Positions 36,719 to 45,946 of a DNA stretch of 63,954 nucleotides are shown one piece after another. The stretch spans positions 14,814-78,767 of the forward strand of contig QBMS01000006.1 in the NCBI GenBank assembly GCA_003249095.1, written 5' to 3'. The notes beneath the pieces were generated by a model. That model did no database searches and was not told where the DNA came from. It saw only the letters and a program-made list of their open reading frames with translations. This stretch comes from Snowella sp. Lineage in GTDB: Bacteria > Cyanobacteriota > Cyanobacteriia > Cyanobacteriales > Microcystaceae. The stretch's first letter is position 1. Every line of letters starts with the position of its first letter. The position numbers were made by a program, and so were the translations under genes.

Positions 36719-39424
36719 ATGAACGAAATATCGGTTAAACCTCTCCAAGAATTTGTTAATTATTGCTGTCAATATATTAAAGGTGACGAAAAAGGAGATG
36801 CTCAAATTTTTCTAGACCGCTTATTTCAAGCTTTTGGCCATGCAGGAGCCAAGGAAGCAGGAGCGGTTTATGAACAAAGAATTCAAAAAAGTAGTCAGCA
36901 GGGAAAAACAGGTTTTGCGGATTTAGTTTGGCCATCTCGTGTCCTAATTGAGATGAAGAAACGAGGCGAAAATCTCGATAAACATTATCCCCAAGCTTTT
37001 CGTTATTGGACTCATCTGGTTCCGAATCGCCCGCGATATGTGGTGCTTTGTAATTTTGATGAATTTTGGATTTATGATTTTAATCTTCAGATTGATACGC
37101 CCGTTGATATTATTTCTCTCGAAAAATTACCCGAACGAGCCAGTGCTTTTCGTTTTCTAGAAACAACGAATTACACCCCGATTTTTCATAATAATCAGGT
37201 AGAAGTCACGGAAAAAGCGGCCCGAAGAATGGGTGATTTATTCCAAATGCTCAAAAAGCGTAAGGAACAGACGAAAACCTATGATGAATTCATGGCCCAG
37301 CGTTTTATCTTGCAGTGTGTTTTGGCGATGTTTGCCGAAGATCGTAAGCTTTTACCCAGGGATTTATTTGTAGATTGTATTCAAGCTTGCATGAAAGGAG
37401 CCAGTAGTTATGATGTTTTAGGCGGTTTGTTTCAGGCAATGAATACGCCAGGGATTACCCCCGCAGGTCGTTATAAGGGAGTTGATTATTTTAATGGAGG
37501 TTTATTTGCTAATATCGAACCGATTGAGTTAACAGAAAAAGAATTAGAACTGTTGAATGCAACGGCTTTGCAAGATTGGAATAAAGTCCGTCCTGCAATT
37601 TTTGGGAGTATTTTTGAGGGGACAGCTAATGCCCAGGAACGTCATGCCCAGGGAATGCACTTTACCTCAGAAGTGGATATTATGAAGATTGTCCGTCCGA
37701 CGATTAGCGAATATTGGGAAGAAAAAATTGAAGAAGCTGATACGTTAATAAAATTAAGTCAATTAGAGCAAGAATTAAGGAATTATCGAGTGCTTGATCC
37801 TGCTTGTGGTTCGGGTAATTTTCTGTATATTGCCTATCAAGAACTTAAGCGCATTGAAAGACTTTTATTTGATAAAATCGCGCTCCTTTCTAACAATAAT
37901 GATCAGCAAAGAATTGGGGTGATTACTCCGTTACAATTTTATGGAATTGATATTAATCCCTTCGCGGTAGAGTTAGCACGGGTGACGATGATGATTGCTC
38001 GCAAGGTCGCGATCGATAAGTTTGAGTTAACGGAACCTGCTTTACCTTTGGATACGTTGGATCAAAATATTGTCCGTAAAGATGCCCTATTTACCCAGTG
38101 GCCAACTACTGATGCCATTATTGGAAATCCTCCTTTTTTGGGCGGTAAAAAATTGCGTTCAGAATTAGGAAGTAAGTATGCAGAGAAGATTTATAAAGCC
38201 TTTCCTGATGTGGAAGGACAACCTGATTTTTGTGTATTTTGGTTTAGAAAAGCCTCGGATTCTTTAGGGGAAAAAACACGGGCTGGTTTAGTCGGGACAA
38301 ATTCGATTACTCAGGTTTCGGGTAGGCGAGCGAGTTTAGATTATGTGGTTAATCACGGCGGAATTATTCATAATGCGGTTTCTACCCAAGAATGGTCGGG
38401 AGAAGCGGCAGTTCATGTCAGTATTGTTAATTGGTCAAGACAAGAACCAAAACGTAGAATTTTAGATGAAATTGAAGTTCCATTGATTTCTTCTTCTCTA
38501 AAAAATGAAATATCTGTCGTTAGTGCGATAAGATTACAAATAAATAAAGATATGTCTTTTGAATCCTGTGGATTGAGAGGAAAAGGATTTATTCTCTCTG
38601 AAGAAGAAGCTAAAGAATGGATAAAAATAAATGCTAAAAATGCTGACGTGCTTAAACCAATGATTGATGGTAAGAGTTTAATTAATCCTAACCAAAAACT
38701 AGATTGGGTGATTGATTTTAATGATATGAGTATTGAGCAAGCTTCAGATTATAAGTTACCTTTTCAGCGAGTTCGAGAAAAAGTCAAGCCAGAAAGAGAT
38801 AATAATCGTAGAACTTCTAGAAGAGTAAACTGGTGGCGTTTTGGAGAACACGCTCCTAATATGAGAAAAGCTTTAGAAGGCTTGGAATGTTATTTTGCTT
38901 TGCCCAAAATTGCTAAATGGGTCATGTTTACCCCTGTTAATGTTTCTATTTTGCCTTGTGAAGCAAATATGGTAATTGCTTCCGATGATTTTTTGATGTT
39001 AGGAATTCTCACTTCCCAAATTCATCAACTCTGGGTAAGAGCGCAACGTTCTACTCTTAAAAGTGATACTCGTTATACCAATACAACGTGTTTCGAAACC
39101 TTTCCCTTTCCCCAAAATGTTAAACTTGATTTAGCCCAAAAAATTAGGAATAAAGCGAAAGAATTACATCAGTATCGTGCTGAACAAATTGAAACTAAAC
39201 AATGGAGTATCACCAAACTTTATAATGAATATTTCCATGAATCGGCTAGTCAACTATTTAAACTTCATGCCCAACTCGATCGCCTAGTAATGGAAGCCTA
39301 TGATTTTAAAGCAGAGGAGGATATTTTAACTAAACTCCTGGCTCTTAATTTGGAATTAGCAGAACGGGAAAAACAAGGTTTATCAATTATTGGTGCTAAA
39401 GATTTTCGACATTTTACGAGTTGA
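36719..39424 (+). CDS. MmeI-like restriction-modification fusion (type IIG/IIL class)
   Basis: 901 residues from ATG 36719 (a TTG three codons earlier is possible). The N-terminus has a PD-(D/E)xK-like site, GFADLVWPSRVLIEMKK near residue 60, with D and ExK spaced as in type IIL nucleases. A helical region follows, then an adenine-specific methyltransferase with DPACGSGNF near residue 359 and AIIGNPPFLGGKK near 472, and a C-terminal target-recognition region. One polypeptide probably both cuts and methylates DNA; the recognition sequence cannot be read. No other restriction subunit is nearby. Confidence 0.88.
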   Translation: MNEISVKPLQEFVNYCCQYIKGDEKGDAQIFLDRLFQAFGHAGAKEAGAVYEQRIQKSSQQGKTGFADLVWPSRVLIEMKKRGENLDKHYPQAFRYWTHLVPNRPRYVVLCNFDEFWIYDFNLQIDTPVDIISLEKLPERASAFRFLETTNYTPIFHNNQVEVTEKAARRMGDLFQMLKKRKEQTKTYDEFMAQRFILQCVLAMFAEDRKLLPRDLFVDCIQACMKGASSYDVLGGLFQAMNTPGITPAGRYKGVDYFNGGLFANIEPIELTEKELELLNATALQDWNKVRPAIFGSIFEGTANAQERHAQGMHFTSEVDIMKIVRPTISEYWEEKIEEADTLIKLSQLEQELRNYRVLDPACGSGNFLYIAYQELKRIERLLFDKIALLSNNNDQQRIGVITPLQFYGIDINPFAVELARVTMMIARKVAIDKFELTEPALPLDTLDQNIVRKDALFTQWPTTDAIIGNPPFLGGKKLRSELGSKYAEKIYKAFPDVEGQPDFCVFWFRKASDSLGEKTRAGLVGTNSITQVSGRRASLDYVVNHGGIIHNAVSTQEWSGEAAVHVSIVNWSRQEPKRRILDEIEVPLISSSLKNEISVVSAIRLQINKDMSFESCGLRGKGFILSEEEAKEWIKINAKNADVLKPMIDGKSLINPNQKLDWVIDFNDMSIEQASDYKLPFQRVREKVKPERDNNRRTSRRVNWWRFGEHAPNMRKALEGLECYFALPKIAKWVMFTPVNVSILPCEANMVIASDDFLMLGILTSQIHQLWVRAQRSTLKSDTRYTNTTCFETFPFPQNVKLDLAQKIRNKAKELHQYRAEQIETKQWSITKLYNEYFHESASQLFKLHAQLDRLVMEAYDFKAEEDILTKLLALNLELAEREKQGLSIIGAKDFRHFTS

Positions 39425-39585
39425 AATATTCTTTAAAATTAGGCGATCGCGATTAAATTAAACGAAGTTAATTAAGGACGATCACCATTCGCCCCTAGAA
39501 AAGATAAAACCTTCCTCAAGAACGGGATTTTAGACCCATTTTTCTGATAAACTAGACAATAATCGCAATAACAAGAATTTTTTTT

Positions 39586-40020
39586 ATGATAATACGAGCC
39601 ATTGTTAGCATTTGTTTAGCTTGTGTCCTGTCTCTCGGCAGTTTACTCATCTCTCCCTCCGCGATCGCCCTCACCGAAATTCCCCTCATCGATATTTCCT
39701 ACAAAGAATGTCCCTCCGAATTAGCAGCAGGAGGCGTGGGGAGTGGTTCTAGTGATCCTGTCAGTTGTTTTCTGGTAACAGGAAAAACCAAAAATACCAC
39801 AGGAAAAACCGTCTATGATGCCGATGTTTTTGGCTGGATTTATGATGCGAATAATGAACCTGCTATGCAGAATCGTAATCGAGTGGGATCTATCGCCGAA
39901 ATTGAGCCTGGTATCCATGACTTTGAAGTACGAATTAGCGTACCCGCCAATCAACCGACTCCTTTAAAACTCGAAAAATTTAAAGCCTCTGGATTTACAG
40001 GAAAGGTTCGCAAATATTAG
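39586..40020 (+). CDS. Secreted protein, FxLYD-like
   Basis: 144 residues. A signal peptide (hydrophobic 3-24, probably cleaved near SAIA) leads a small beta domain. Repeated features are VTGKTKNTTGKTVYDADVFG near residue 63 and the VRISVPANQPTP strand near 125, similar to FxLYD domains that handle extracellular small ligands or adhesion. Two cysteines near residues 40 and 62 may bond. It precedes the TIGR03790 protein by 86 bp. Function unknown. Confidence 0.75.
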   Translation: MIIRAIVSICLACVLSLGSLLISPSAIALTEIPLIDISYKECPSELAAGGVGSGSSDPVSCFLVTGKTKNTTGKTVYDADVFGWIYDANNEPAMQNRNRVGSIAEIEPGIHDFEVRISVPANQPTPLKLEKFKASGFTGKVRKY

Positions 40021-40106
40021 ATTTTAGCTAAAAATTAGGGTAGGGGAAATTCGTTTAGTAGAGGCATCTTCTCTCTTTTCCCTATTTCTTACTCCTTATC
40101 ACTACA

Positions 40107-41168
40107 ATGAGAAATCGACAAAAATTCATGTTAGATTATTGTCTTAAAGTTCCCTTGGTTGGCTTTTTTTTGCTTAACTTAAATGCTTGCGACTGGATTA
40201 GTCAGCGATTTTTTCCCTCTACCCAATTTACGGCTCGCAACTTGGGAGTAATTGTCAATACAGCCGATCCCCTAAGCGTGCAAATTGCGGAATATTATCA
40301 ACGCCAACGGAAAATTCCTCAGCAAAATATTATTGAAATTTCCTTTCCCGCTAATCGTTCTGAGATTTCGTCGGAAGAATTTTTAGCCTTACAAAGAAAG
40401 GTTAAAGCCCAAACACCGAGCCAAGTAGAAGGTTATGCTCTTACCTGGGCTGCCCCCTACCGAGTCGATTGTATGTCGATTACCAGTGCCTTTGCCTTTG
40501 GCTACGATCCTTCCCATTGTGCCGATGGCTGTAAGCCGACTGCCGTGAATCCCTATTTCAATCAGGAAACAATTCATCCCTATCAAGATTTTAAAATGCG
40601 TCCGACTATGATGATCGCCGCGACGAATTTTACTGAAGCGAAGGGATTAATCGATCGCGGAGTGGCTTCCGATGCAACCCATCCTCCAGGGACGGCCTAT
40701 CTAATGGATACCAGTGATAAGCCTCGTAATGTGCGATCGCAGTTTTATCCTGCTGTAATTAATTATCTGGGTTCTCGTTTGCGGATTGTGACTCCTAAAA
40801 GTGATGCCCTGGAGAATAAGACTGATGTGATGTTTTATATTACGGGACGCGCTCAGGTTGACAAAATTAAGACGAATCGATTTAGGCCAGGCGCGATCGC
40901 CGATCACCTTACCTCCCTGGGTGGACAACTCACCGATAGCTCCCAAATGAGTAGTTTACGCTGGCTAGAAGCAGGAGTAACGGGTAGTTATGGCGCAGTA
41001 GTCGAACCCTGTAACTTTTTGCAAAAATTTCCCCATCCAGGCGTAGTTATCCAATCCTATCTCAATGGAGCAACGCTCTTAGAAAGTTATTGGCGCAGTG
41101 TGGCGTGGCCAGGTCAGGGCGTATTTATTGGAGAACCCCTGGCCCGTCCCTACGGTCAAAGATCTTAA
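40107..41168 (+). CDS. TIGR03790-family lipoprotein-like protein
   Basis: 353 residues. A lipobox-type sequence LLNLNAC at about residues 22-28 suggests a lipoprotein. The body follows the TIGR03790 family: LGVIVNTADPLSVQIAEYY near residue 46, KIPQQNIIEISFP, GYALTWAAPYRVDC near 110 and the C-terminal GVTGSYGAVVEPCNF near 290. The family has no established function. Its stop overlaps the convergent response-regulator stop by 4 bases. Confidence 0.85.
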   Translation: MRNRQKFMLDYCLKVPLVGFFLLNLNACDWISQRFFPSTQFTARNLGVIVNTADPLSVQIAEYYQRQRKIPQQNIIEISFPANRSEISSEEFLALQRKVKAQTPSQVEGYALTWAAPYRVDCMSITSAFAFGYDPSHCADGCKPTAVNPYFNQETIHPYQDFKMRPTMMIAATNFTEAKGLIDRGVASDATHPPGTAYLMDTSDKPRNVRSQFYPAVINYLGSRLRIVTPKSDALENKTDVMFYITGRAQVDKIKTNRFRPGAIADHLTSLGGQLTDSSQMSSLRWLEAGVTGSYGAVVEPCNFLQKFPHPGVVIQSYLNGATLLESYWRSVAWPGQGVFIGEPLARPYGQRS

Positions 41169-41797
41169 ACAATCCCCGATCGCAGGGCAATCACTGCGGC
41201 TTGAACCCGATCATCAACGGATAACTTATTCATAATGCCCCGTACATGGGTTTTGATGGTATTGGTACTCAGATAAAGCACTTCACCGATTTCATTATTG
41301 CTTTTCCCCTCCACAATTAACTTTAAAACGTCCATTTCCCGTTCTGACAGATTCGCGACTCCCGAATCGGTTTGTTGGAAGGTGGGTTTGAGATTATCCA
41401 CGACTAATCGGGCAATTTGCGGATCTAGATAGGTTGCTCCGTCTTTTGCCGCCGCGATCGCGGCCAATAATCTATCTAAACTTGCTCCTTTGACGCAATA
41501 GGCATCGGCTCCACTAGAAAGCGCGGCGACGACTTCCGTTTGTAGAGTGTGGGAAGTGAGCATGACAATATGCACCTTGGGCAATTTTTCCTTAATTTGC
41601 TTGGTAGCCGCAATCCCATCTAAACGGGGCAGACCGATATCCATAATGATCAAATCGGGCTGGAGTGCGATCGCCTGTTGCACTGCCGTATAACCATCTT
41701 CGGCTTGTCCAATGATCGTAAAGTCGGGTTGTTCACTCAGGGCTTGTTCCAGACCTAATTGCATGAGCGGATCATCTTCGACAATTAAAATTCGCAT
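41165..41797 (-). CDS. NarL/FixJ-family response regulator
   Basis: 210 residues from ATG 41797, chosen because MRILIVEDDPLMQL is the receiver start; an upstream in-frame ATG at 41869 would add 24 atypical residues. The receiver has phospho-acceptor D in LIIMDIGLPRLDG near residue 52 and K in CVKGASLD. The LuxR DNA-binding helix-turn-helix follows: LSEREMDVLKLIVEGKSNNE near 148 and STNTIKTHVRGIM near 180. It is divergent from the histidine kinase at 41898, with a 100-bp shared promoter region, which suggests a cognate pair. Confidence 0.93.
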   Translation of the reverse strand: MRILIVEDDPLMQLGLEQALSEQPDFTIIGQAEDGYTAVQQAIALQPDLIIMDIGLPRLDGIAATKQIKEKLPKVHIVMLTSHTLQTEVVAALSSGADAYCVKGASLDRLLAAIAAAKDGATYLDPQIARLVVDNLKPTFQQTDSGVANLSEREMDVLKLIVEGKSNNEIGEVLYLSTNTIKTHVRGIMNKLSVDDRVQAAVIALRSGIV

Positions 41798-41897
41798 AAA
41801 GTTCGTACCCCATAGTTCGGTCATTGACGAGCGGAGAACCGTTTCACCCATTCGGGGGAAGTGCAACAATTACTAGTTTAGGCAATCTTTAGATAGA

Positions 41898-43487
41898 GTG
41901 AATCGATTTCGGTTAAATTCTTTGCAATTATTTCACTTTTCTGGAAATATATGGGCAAAATTAGGTTCATTCTTAGGAAAATCTATGATTTCTTTTCTTT
42001 CTAAGAAATACAAAAACCCTTGGCTTCTGCTTTTATTCATCGCGATCGCCTATGGAGGAATTGATTTCTTTTTTCTCCAGTACCAGCATTCACCCCAGGC
42101 TTTTTGGGTACTCCAGGCGTTTATGATGGTTACTGCCACAACAACCGTGCTTTTAGTCGCCGCGATCGCCAAACGTCAACGGATCGAACAGCAATTACGC
42201 CACACCCTAGAACGGGATCGACTGCTCGCAGAAGTTGCCCTGAAAATTCGACAATCCTTGGAATTAGGAGAAATTTGTCAAACCACCGTAACAGAAGTGC
42301 GGGAATTATTGCAGGTGGATCGGGTCTATATTGGCTTCGTGCAAGAGCAAACCTTTCGGGTGGTAGCCGAAGCGATCGCCCCTGATCAAACATCTCTTTT
42401 AGATTGGCAAGAGCAAGTCCCCAGTTATGAAGAAATCGCGCCTTTTATTCCTCAAAAAGTGATTATTGCTGATAATATTGCTGATTTGGATATACTCAAA
42501 CCGTTAAAAACCTATTATCAACATTACCAAATTAAATCTCTGCTCGCCGTTCCCTTGGTGACCCAGGATCAAACCCTTGGTTTACTGGTTGCCCATCAAT
42601 GTTCTCGATTTCGGCATTGGCAAAAAGGGGAAGTCCGTTTATTAGAACAATTGGGGACTCAAGTGGCGATCGCGGTACAACAGGCCCAACTCTATCAACA
42701 GGTGCAAATTCTTAACAGTAATTTAGAAAAACAGGTGCGATCGCGTACCTTGGAACTCGAAGATCGAATGCTGGAACTCGAAGAGCTACAGGAAATGAAA
42801 GCCGTCTTTTTGCAAGCCGTTTCCCACGATCTCCGCACTTCTATGATGGGTTTATTGATGTTATTGAAAAATCTACAAAATCGGTCTGGTGACAATATAA
42901 GCCTTTCCCGTTCCATCCTCGACCGTCTGATCCAAAGCGGCGATCGGCAACTCACCCTATTAAATGCTCTCTCTGAAAATCACTGTGCAGAAAATCGTCC
43001 CCTCCTCTTAAATCGTCAACCCATTAATTTGAGTAACTTTTTAGATCAAATTTTGCAAGAATGGCGATCGCCTTTTTCCCAAAATCAAGTCAGTATCACC
43101 CATCAAATTCCTGAAACCTTTCCCCCTATCTTTGCCGATAGTCAATATTTAAAACAAGTTTTTGATAATCTCCTGACCAATGCCCTCAAACACAATCCGC
43201 CTGGCATTCAATTAACGATCAAAGCAAATATCGAAGGCAACATGATGCGTTGTCTCCTCATTGATAATGGTATCGGCATGGATCAACAACAATGCGAAAA
43301 ACTCTTTCAGCTTTACCTACGGAGTTTACATAATCAACGCTTAACAGGCATCGGTCTAGGCTGTTATCAATGTCGGCAAATTATTGAAGCACATGGCGGA
43401 CAAATCGGGGTTTCCAGTATTCCCCAAAAAGGCAGTCAATTTTGGTTTACCTTACCCCTAGCTCAATCGGCAAAAACAGCTATTTGA
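41898..43487 (+). CDS. GAF-domain sensor histidine kinase
   Basis: 529 residues. Two hydrophobic segments (about 43-60 and 72-92), a GAF domain (about 125-272), a coiled-coil linker, the phosphorylation site FLQAVSHDLRTSMMG near residue 310, and an ATPase domain with N-box DNLLTNALKHNP near 430, LIDNGIGM near 455 and GIGLGCYQCRQII near 488. The GAF may bind a tetrapyrrole or nucleotide but lacks a clear bilin cysteine. An internal Met at 41985 is an alternative start. Probably signals to the divergently encoded response regulator. Confidence 0.92.
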   Translation: MNRFRLNSLQLFHFSGNIWAKLGSFLGKSMISFLSKKYKNPWLLLLFIAIAYGGIDFFFLQYQHSPQAFWVLQAFMMVTATTTVLLVAAIAKRQRIEQQLRHTLERDRLLAEVALKIRQSLELGEICQTTVTEVRELLQVDRVYIGFVQEQTFRVVAEAIAPDQTSLLDWQEQVPSYEEIAPFIPQKVIIADNIADLDILKPLKTYYQHYQIKSLLAVPLVTQDQTLGLLVAHQCSRFRHWQKGEVRLLEQLGTQVAIAVQQAQLYQQVQILNSNLEKQVRSRTLELEDRMLELEELQEMKAVFLQAVSHDLRTSMMGLLMLLKNLQNRSGDNISLSRSILDRLIQSGDRQLTLLNALSENHCAENRPLLLNRQPINLSNFLDQILQEWRSPFSQNQVSITHQIPETFPPIFADSQYLKQVFDNLLTNALKHNPPGIQLTIKANIEGNMMRCLLIDNGIGMDQQQCEKLFQLYLRSLHNQRLTGIGLGCYQCRQIIEAHGGQIGVSSIPQKGSQFWFTLPLAQSAKTAI

Positions 43488-43547
43488 AACCTGTATCTTT
43501 CTATAAGGAACTCTAGCCAATTACTTTAACTAAAAAAATCAGACTAT

Positions 43548-44642
43548 TTATGCCTCGAAAGGTTTAATAGCAACCCAGTATTTGCTGACTAAATGATTTT
43601 CTGTCTGTACTGTCCTAAAACCACATTCCTCTAAACGAATTACCAAATCATCCGTGATGTAATGACGATAATAGGGTTCATGGAAAAGCAGGGGAAAATT
43701 TTCCATCACAGGTTGAAAATCGGGAGAATCGATCGCCTGAATCGAATCACAAATCACAAAGACTCCGCCAGGTTGGAGAACTCGAAAAGCTTCTTGAATA
43801 ACATTTTGTCGAGCTTCGGGAGGTAATTCATGGAACAAAAAAACACTAGTAACCGCCGAAAAATAGTTGTCTAAATAGGGTAACGTTTCTGCATTGGCTC
43901 GGATTAACTGGGGCAATTCTCCCAACTCTTGAGACAACATTTGATTGGCCTTTCGCAGATAGGTCGGAGACAAATCTACTCCAAACAAAGACGCTTTTGG
44001 GAAAGTTGCCCGCAACATTTTCAGCGATCGCCCCGTTCCGCAGGCCACATCTAAAATTTTTGCAGATTGACCAGAAAATTCCGCAACAGTAGGTAAATTT
44101 TCCTTAACCAGTTTCAAAATCCGACGACGCATCCCATCCGCCGCCCCATTGAAGAGAATTTCTACTTGTAAATCGTAGAGATTCGCCGACATTTCCCCCA
44201 AATAGCCGTCCGTTTGATAGTGGAAATTTTGCAGATAATAGGCGGGATAGCCTTCTAGATCAATATCGGGGGAAAAGTTTTGATATTTTTTTTGCCTGAT
44301 TCTTTGCCAAACATTCGGTAAATCCAGCCATAAAGCAGGATAATAACGCAAAAAATCCTCCCATTCATGATCAAATAATAAACTCACGGGATATACTCCC
44401 GCCTGAGCATCTTCCCATTCAACAGCGAATAGTTCCTTTCTGAGAGTTTGGAGTTTCGCCGTCAATTCCGCCGAGAGAGGAGTCGTCTTTTTTTGGCGAT
44501 CGGGCAGAAAAAAATCCGTTAATCGATTTTTAAGCGTCTTATCAAGGAGTCCAAAGGCGGCCTTTCCATCCTGGAGGGTTTGATAGGCTAATTGAGTCCA
44601 ATCCGATGGAATTAACTGGTCTAAATTTGGGAATGATTGCAT
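43548..44642 (-). CDS. SAM-dependent methyltransferase with N-terminal extension
   Basis: 364 residues. About 170 residues of unknown, aromatic-rich sequence precede a class I methyltransferase domain with motif I KILDVACGTGRSLKML near residue 198, acidic VDLSPTYL, and motif post-I RVLQPGGVFVICDSI near 290. It resembles a cyanobacterial family annotated only as class I methyltransferase. The acceptor is unknown; quinone, fatty acid and small-molecule methylation are all possible. It is separate from the polysaccharide methyltransferases in sequence. Confidence 0.85.
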   Translation of the reverse strand: MQSFPNLDQLIPSDWTQLAYQTLQDGKAAFGLLDKTLKNRLTDFFLPDRQKKTTPLSAELTAKLQTLRKELFAVEWEDAQAGVYPVSLLFDHEWEDFLRYYPALWLDLPNVWQRIRQKKYQNFSPDIDLEGYPAYYLQNFHYQTDGYLGEMSANLYDLQVEILFNGAADGMRRRILKLVKENLPTVAEFSGQSAKILDVACGTGRSLKMLRATFPKASLFGVDLSPTYLRKANQMLSQELGELPQLIRANAETLPYLDNYFSAVTSVFLFHELPPEARQNVIQEAFRVLQPGGVFVICDSIQAIDSPDFQPVMENFPLLFHEPYYRHYITDDLVIRLEECGFRTVQTENHLVSKYWVAIKPFEA

Positions 44643-44692
44643 TTTTTCAAATTATTTTAAGTGAATGTAAATTAATGACTCGATATCAATTT

Positions 44693-45067
44693 CTATAGAC
44701 CTCTAGATTTCAGTAGCTCAGTTAGATACTGAAATAACTCATTCGCAGTAAAGTACTGTTCTTCTTCTGATGCCTTAACTATCACATACCAAGGTTTTAG
44801 CGAAGCTGGGGTCAAAACAGTAATTGTATCATTTGACTTACTGAAATCTAAGGTAGGATAAGGGACTAATTCACCACAGGAATATACCAGTCTGGCTTCA
44901 ACGGTACGAGTACACGAATCTAGTAATTTTTCTCTAGCTCCCAGAGAAGTTCCATCTCTTCGGTAAGGCATAACTTGACTGCCAGAAGGTTTTGGCGGAT
45001 ACTCTGGAACAGATGATGGATGTTGAGGAATACGAGTCATGGCAGAATTAGATGAAGAATCTAGCAT
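44693..45067 (-). CDS. Hypothetical protein abutting an inverted-repeat element
   Basis: 124 residues, mostly soluble; a Ser/Pro-rich start (SSSNSAMTRIPQHPSSV) leads a domain with SCTRTVEARLVYSCGELV and an acidic SEEEQYFTANELFQYLTELL helix. I do not recognise it. Its ATG lies five bases from the left arm of the inverted-repeat element, whose sequence also occurs before other start codons; the arm may be its leader. An internal Met at residue 10 is an alternative start. Confidence 0.6.
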   Translation of the reverse strand: MLDSSSNSAMTRIPQHPSSVPEYPPKPSGSQVMPYRRDGTSLGAREKLLDSCTRTVEARLVYSCGELVPYPTLDFSKSNDTITVLTPASLKPWYVIVKASEEEQYFTANELFQYLTELLKSRGL

Positions 45068-45072
45068 TAATG

Positions 45073-45285
45073 ATTTCTAGTTCCAGACAAGTTTGTGGCT
45101 ACGAGAGAATAAGCCTTTCAGCTTCCTGAACCCCGTTCTAAAGTCCTTTGATGGTGTGTTTTTCGCTCAATAACACTCATCGGAAGGTACAAAAGACGAT
45201 GCTTGATGTATGTTTTTTCGTAAAGCCTTTGAGCAAGAAGCTTTTAGAAATACAAGAAGACACAAACTTGTTCGGAACTAGAATT
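45073..45285. mobile_element. 213-bp inverted-repeat (MITE-like) element
   Basis: The arms 45073-45097 and 45261-45285 are inverted, matching at 22 of 25 positions (ATTTCTAGTTCCAGACAAGT start against the complement of the right arm). The 163 bp between them has no clear gene. I see no convincing target-site duplication. A MITE or decayed insertion is one reading; two opposing gene leaders with a shared motif is another, because a single copy also lies before the ATG at 32892. Confidence 0.5.
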
Positions 45286-45358
45286 GTTTATTAAGTTCTA
45301 TGGCAAAAGCTTTACTATCTTCACGTCCGTAAGAGATGAAAATATCAAATAATTCCAT
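45278..45358 (-). pseudogene. TIR-domain gene fragment (N-terminal 26 residues)
   Basis: ATG 45358 follows AAGGA at good spacing and encodes LFDIFISYGREDSKAF then AIELNKQF before a TAG. DIFISYxREDxxxA is the first box of TIR domains (NADase or protein-interaction modules of immune systems). The stop falls inside the right arm of the inverted repeat at 45261-45285, so the gene is cut exactly where the element begins. The rest of a TIR domain is not visible downstream. Confidence 0.7.
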
Positions 45359-45682
45359 TATGTTGTCCTTGCAAAATTAGATGAGTTAGATGAGTTAGAT
45401 GAGATCGATCGTCGTGGTGAAAACTTAAGCCTTTGCCGCCCAAGTCGCTCCCACCGCCAACCCTGCCAAAAAAATTTTCATCGTTTTACACTCAAATGAA
45501 AATATTGCTTTAGATTCTATAGGAAAACAAAAATTATTGCAATCAGTAATGTTAAAAATATTTATTATTTCATTTCAAATTAATGCCGATCCCGAAAAGA
45601 ACAACAAAGCCACAAAGCCGCGATCGCTGACTATTCAAAACCTCTGTGTTAAAATGAAACCTAAATTGATTGCAATAAAAAA
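45286..45682. other. Remainder of a gene-poor region, with a 9-bp tandem repeat
   Basis: Together with the preceding element this makes about 615 bp without an intact gene. It holds the start of the TIR fragment, three head-to-tail copies of TTAGATGAG (45377-45403) just upstream of it, and an 18-codon minus frame at 45425-45481 (MKIFLAGLAVGATWAAKA) that resembles a bare signal peptide. It also contains the promoter side of the Phd/YefM-type antitoxin gene. Confidence 0.5.
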
Positions 45683-45946
45683 ATGACAAAATATATCCCT
45701 CTTACCGAAACAAACCAAAGTCTTCTAGATCTTGCTAAAGACATCACAGAAGAACCTCTAATCATTACCCAAGAAGGTCAACCCATAATGACAGCCATGA
45801 GCTATCAAAAATTTGAATCCTTAATGGAAACCCTAGATATTCTTGCTGATCAAACCTTTAGTCAAAAATTAAAAGAAAGTATCGAGCAGGTTAAACGCGG
45901 CGAAACCGTCTCTTGGGAAACAGCAAAAGAAAAACTAGGAATATGA
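45683..45946 (+). CDS. Phd/YefM-family antitoxin
   Basis: 87 residues. The N-terminal dimerisation/DNA-binding half is typical: YIPLTETNQSLLDLAKDI then EPLIITQEGQPIMTAMS near residue 25 and YQKFESLMETLDIL near 50. The C-terminal helix should neutralise the toxin encoded next, whose ATG overlaps the stop by 4 bases. Such antitoxins repress their own promoter. Confidence 0.9.
   Translation: MTKYIPLTETNQSLLDLAKDITEEPLIITQEGQPIMTAMSYQKFESLMETLDILADQTFSQKLKESIEQVKRGETVSWETAKEKLGI

Noticed and set aside
45377-45403. CRISPR-like repeats
   Set aside because: Only three contiguous 9-bp copies with no spacers; a simple tandem repeat.
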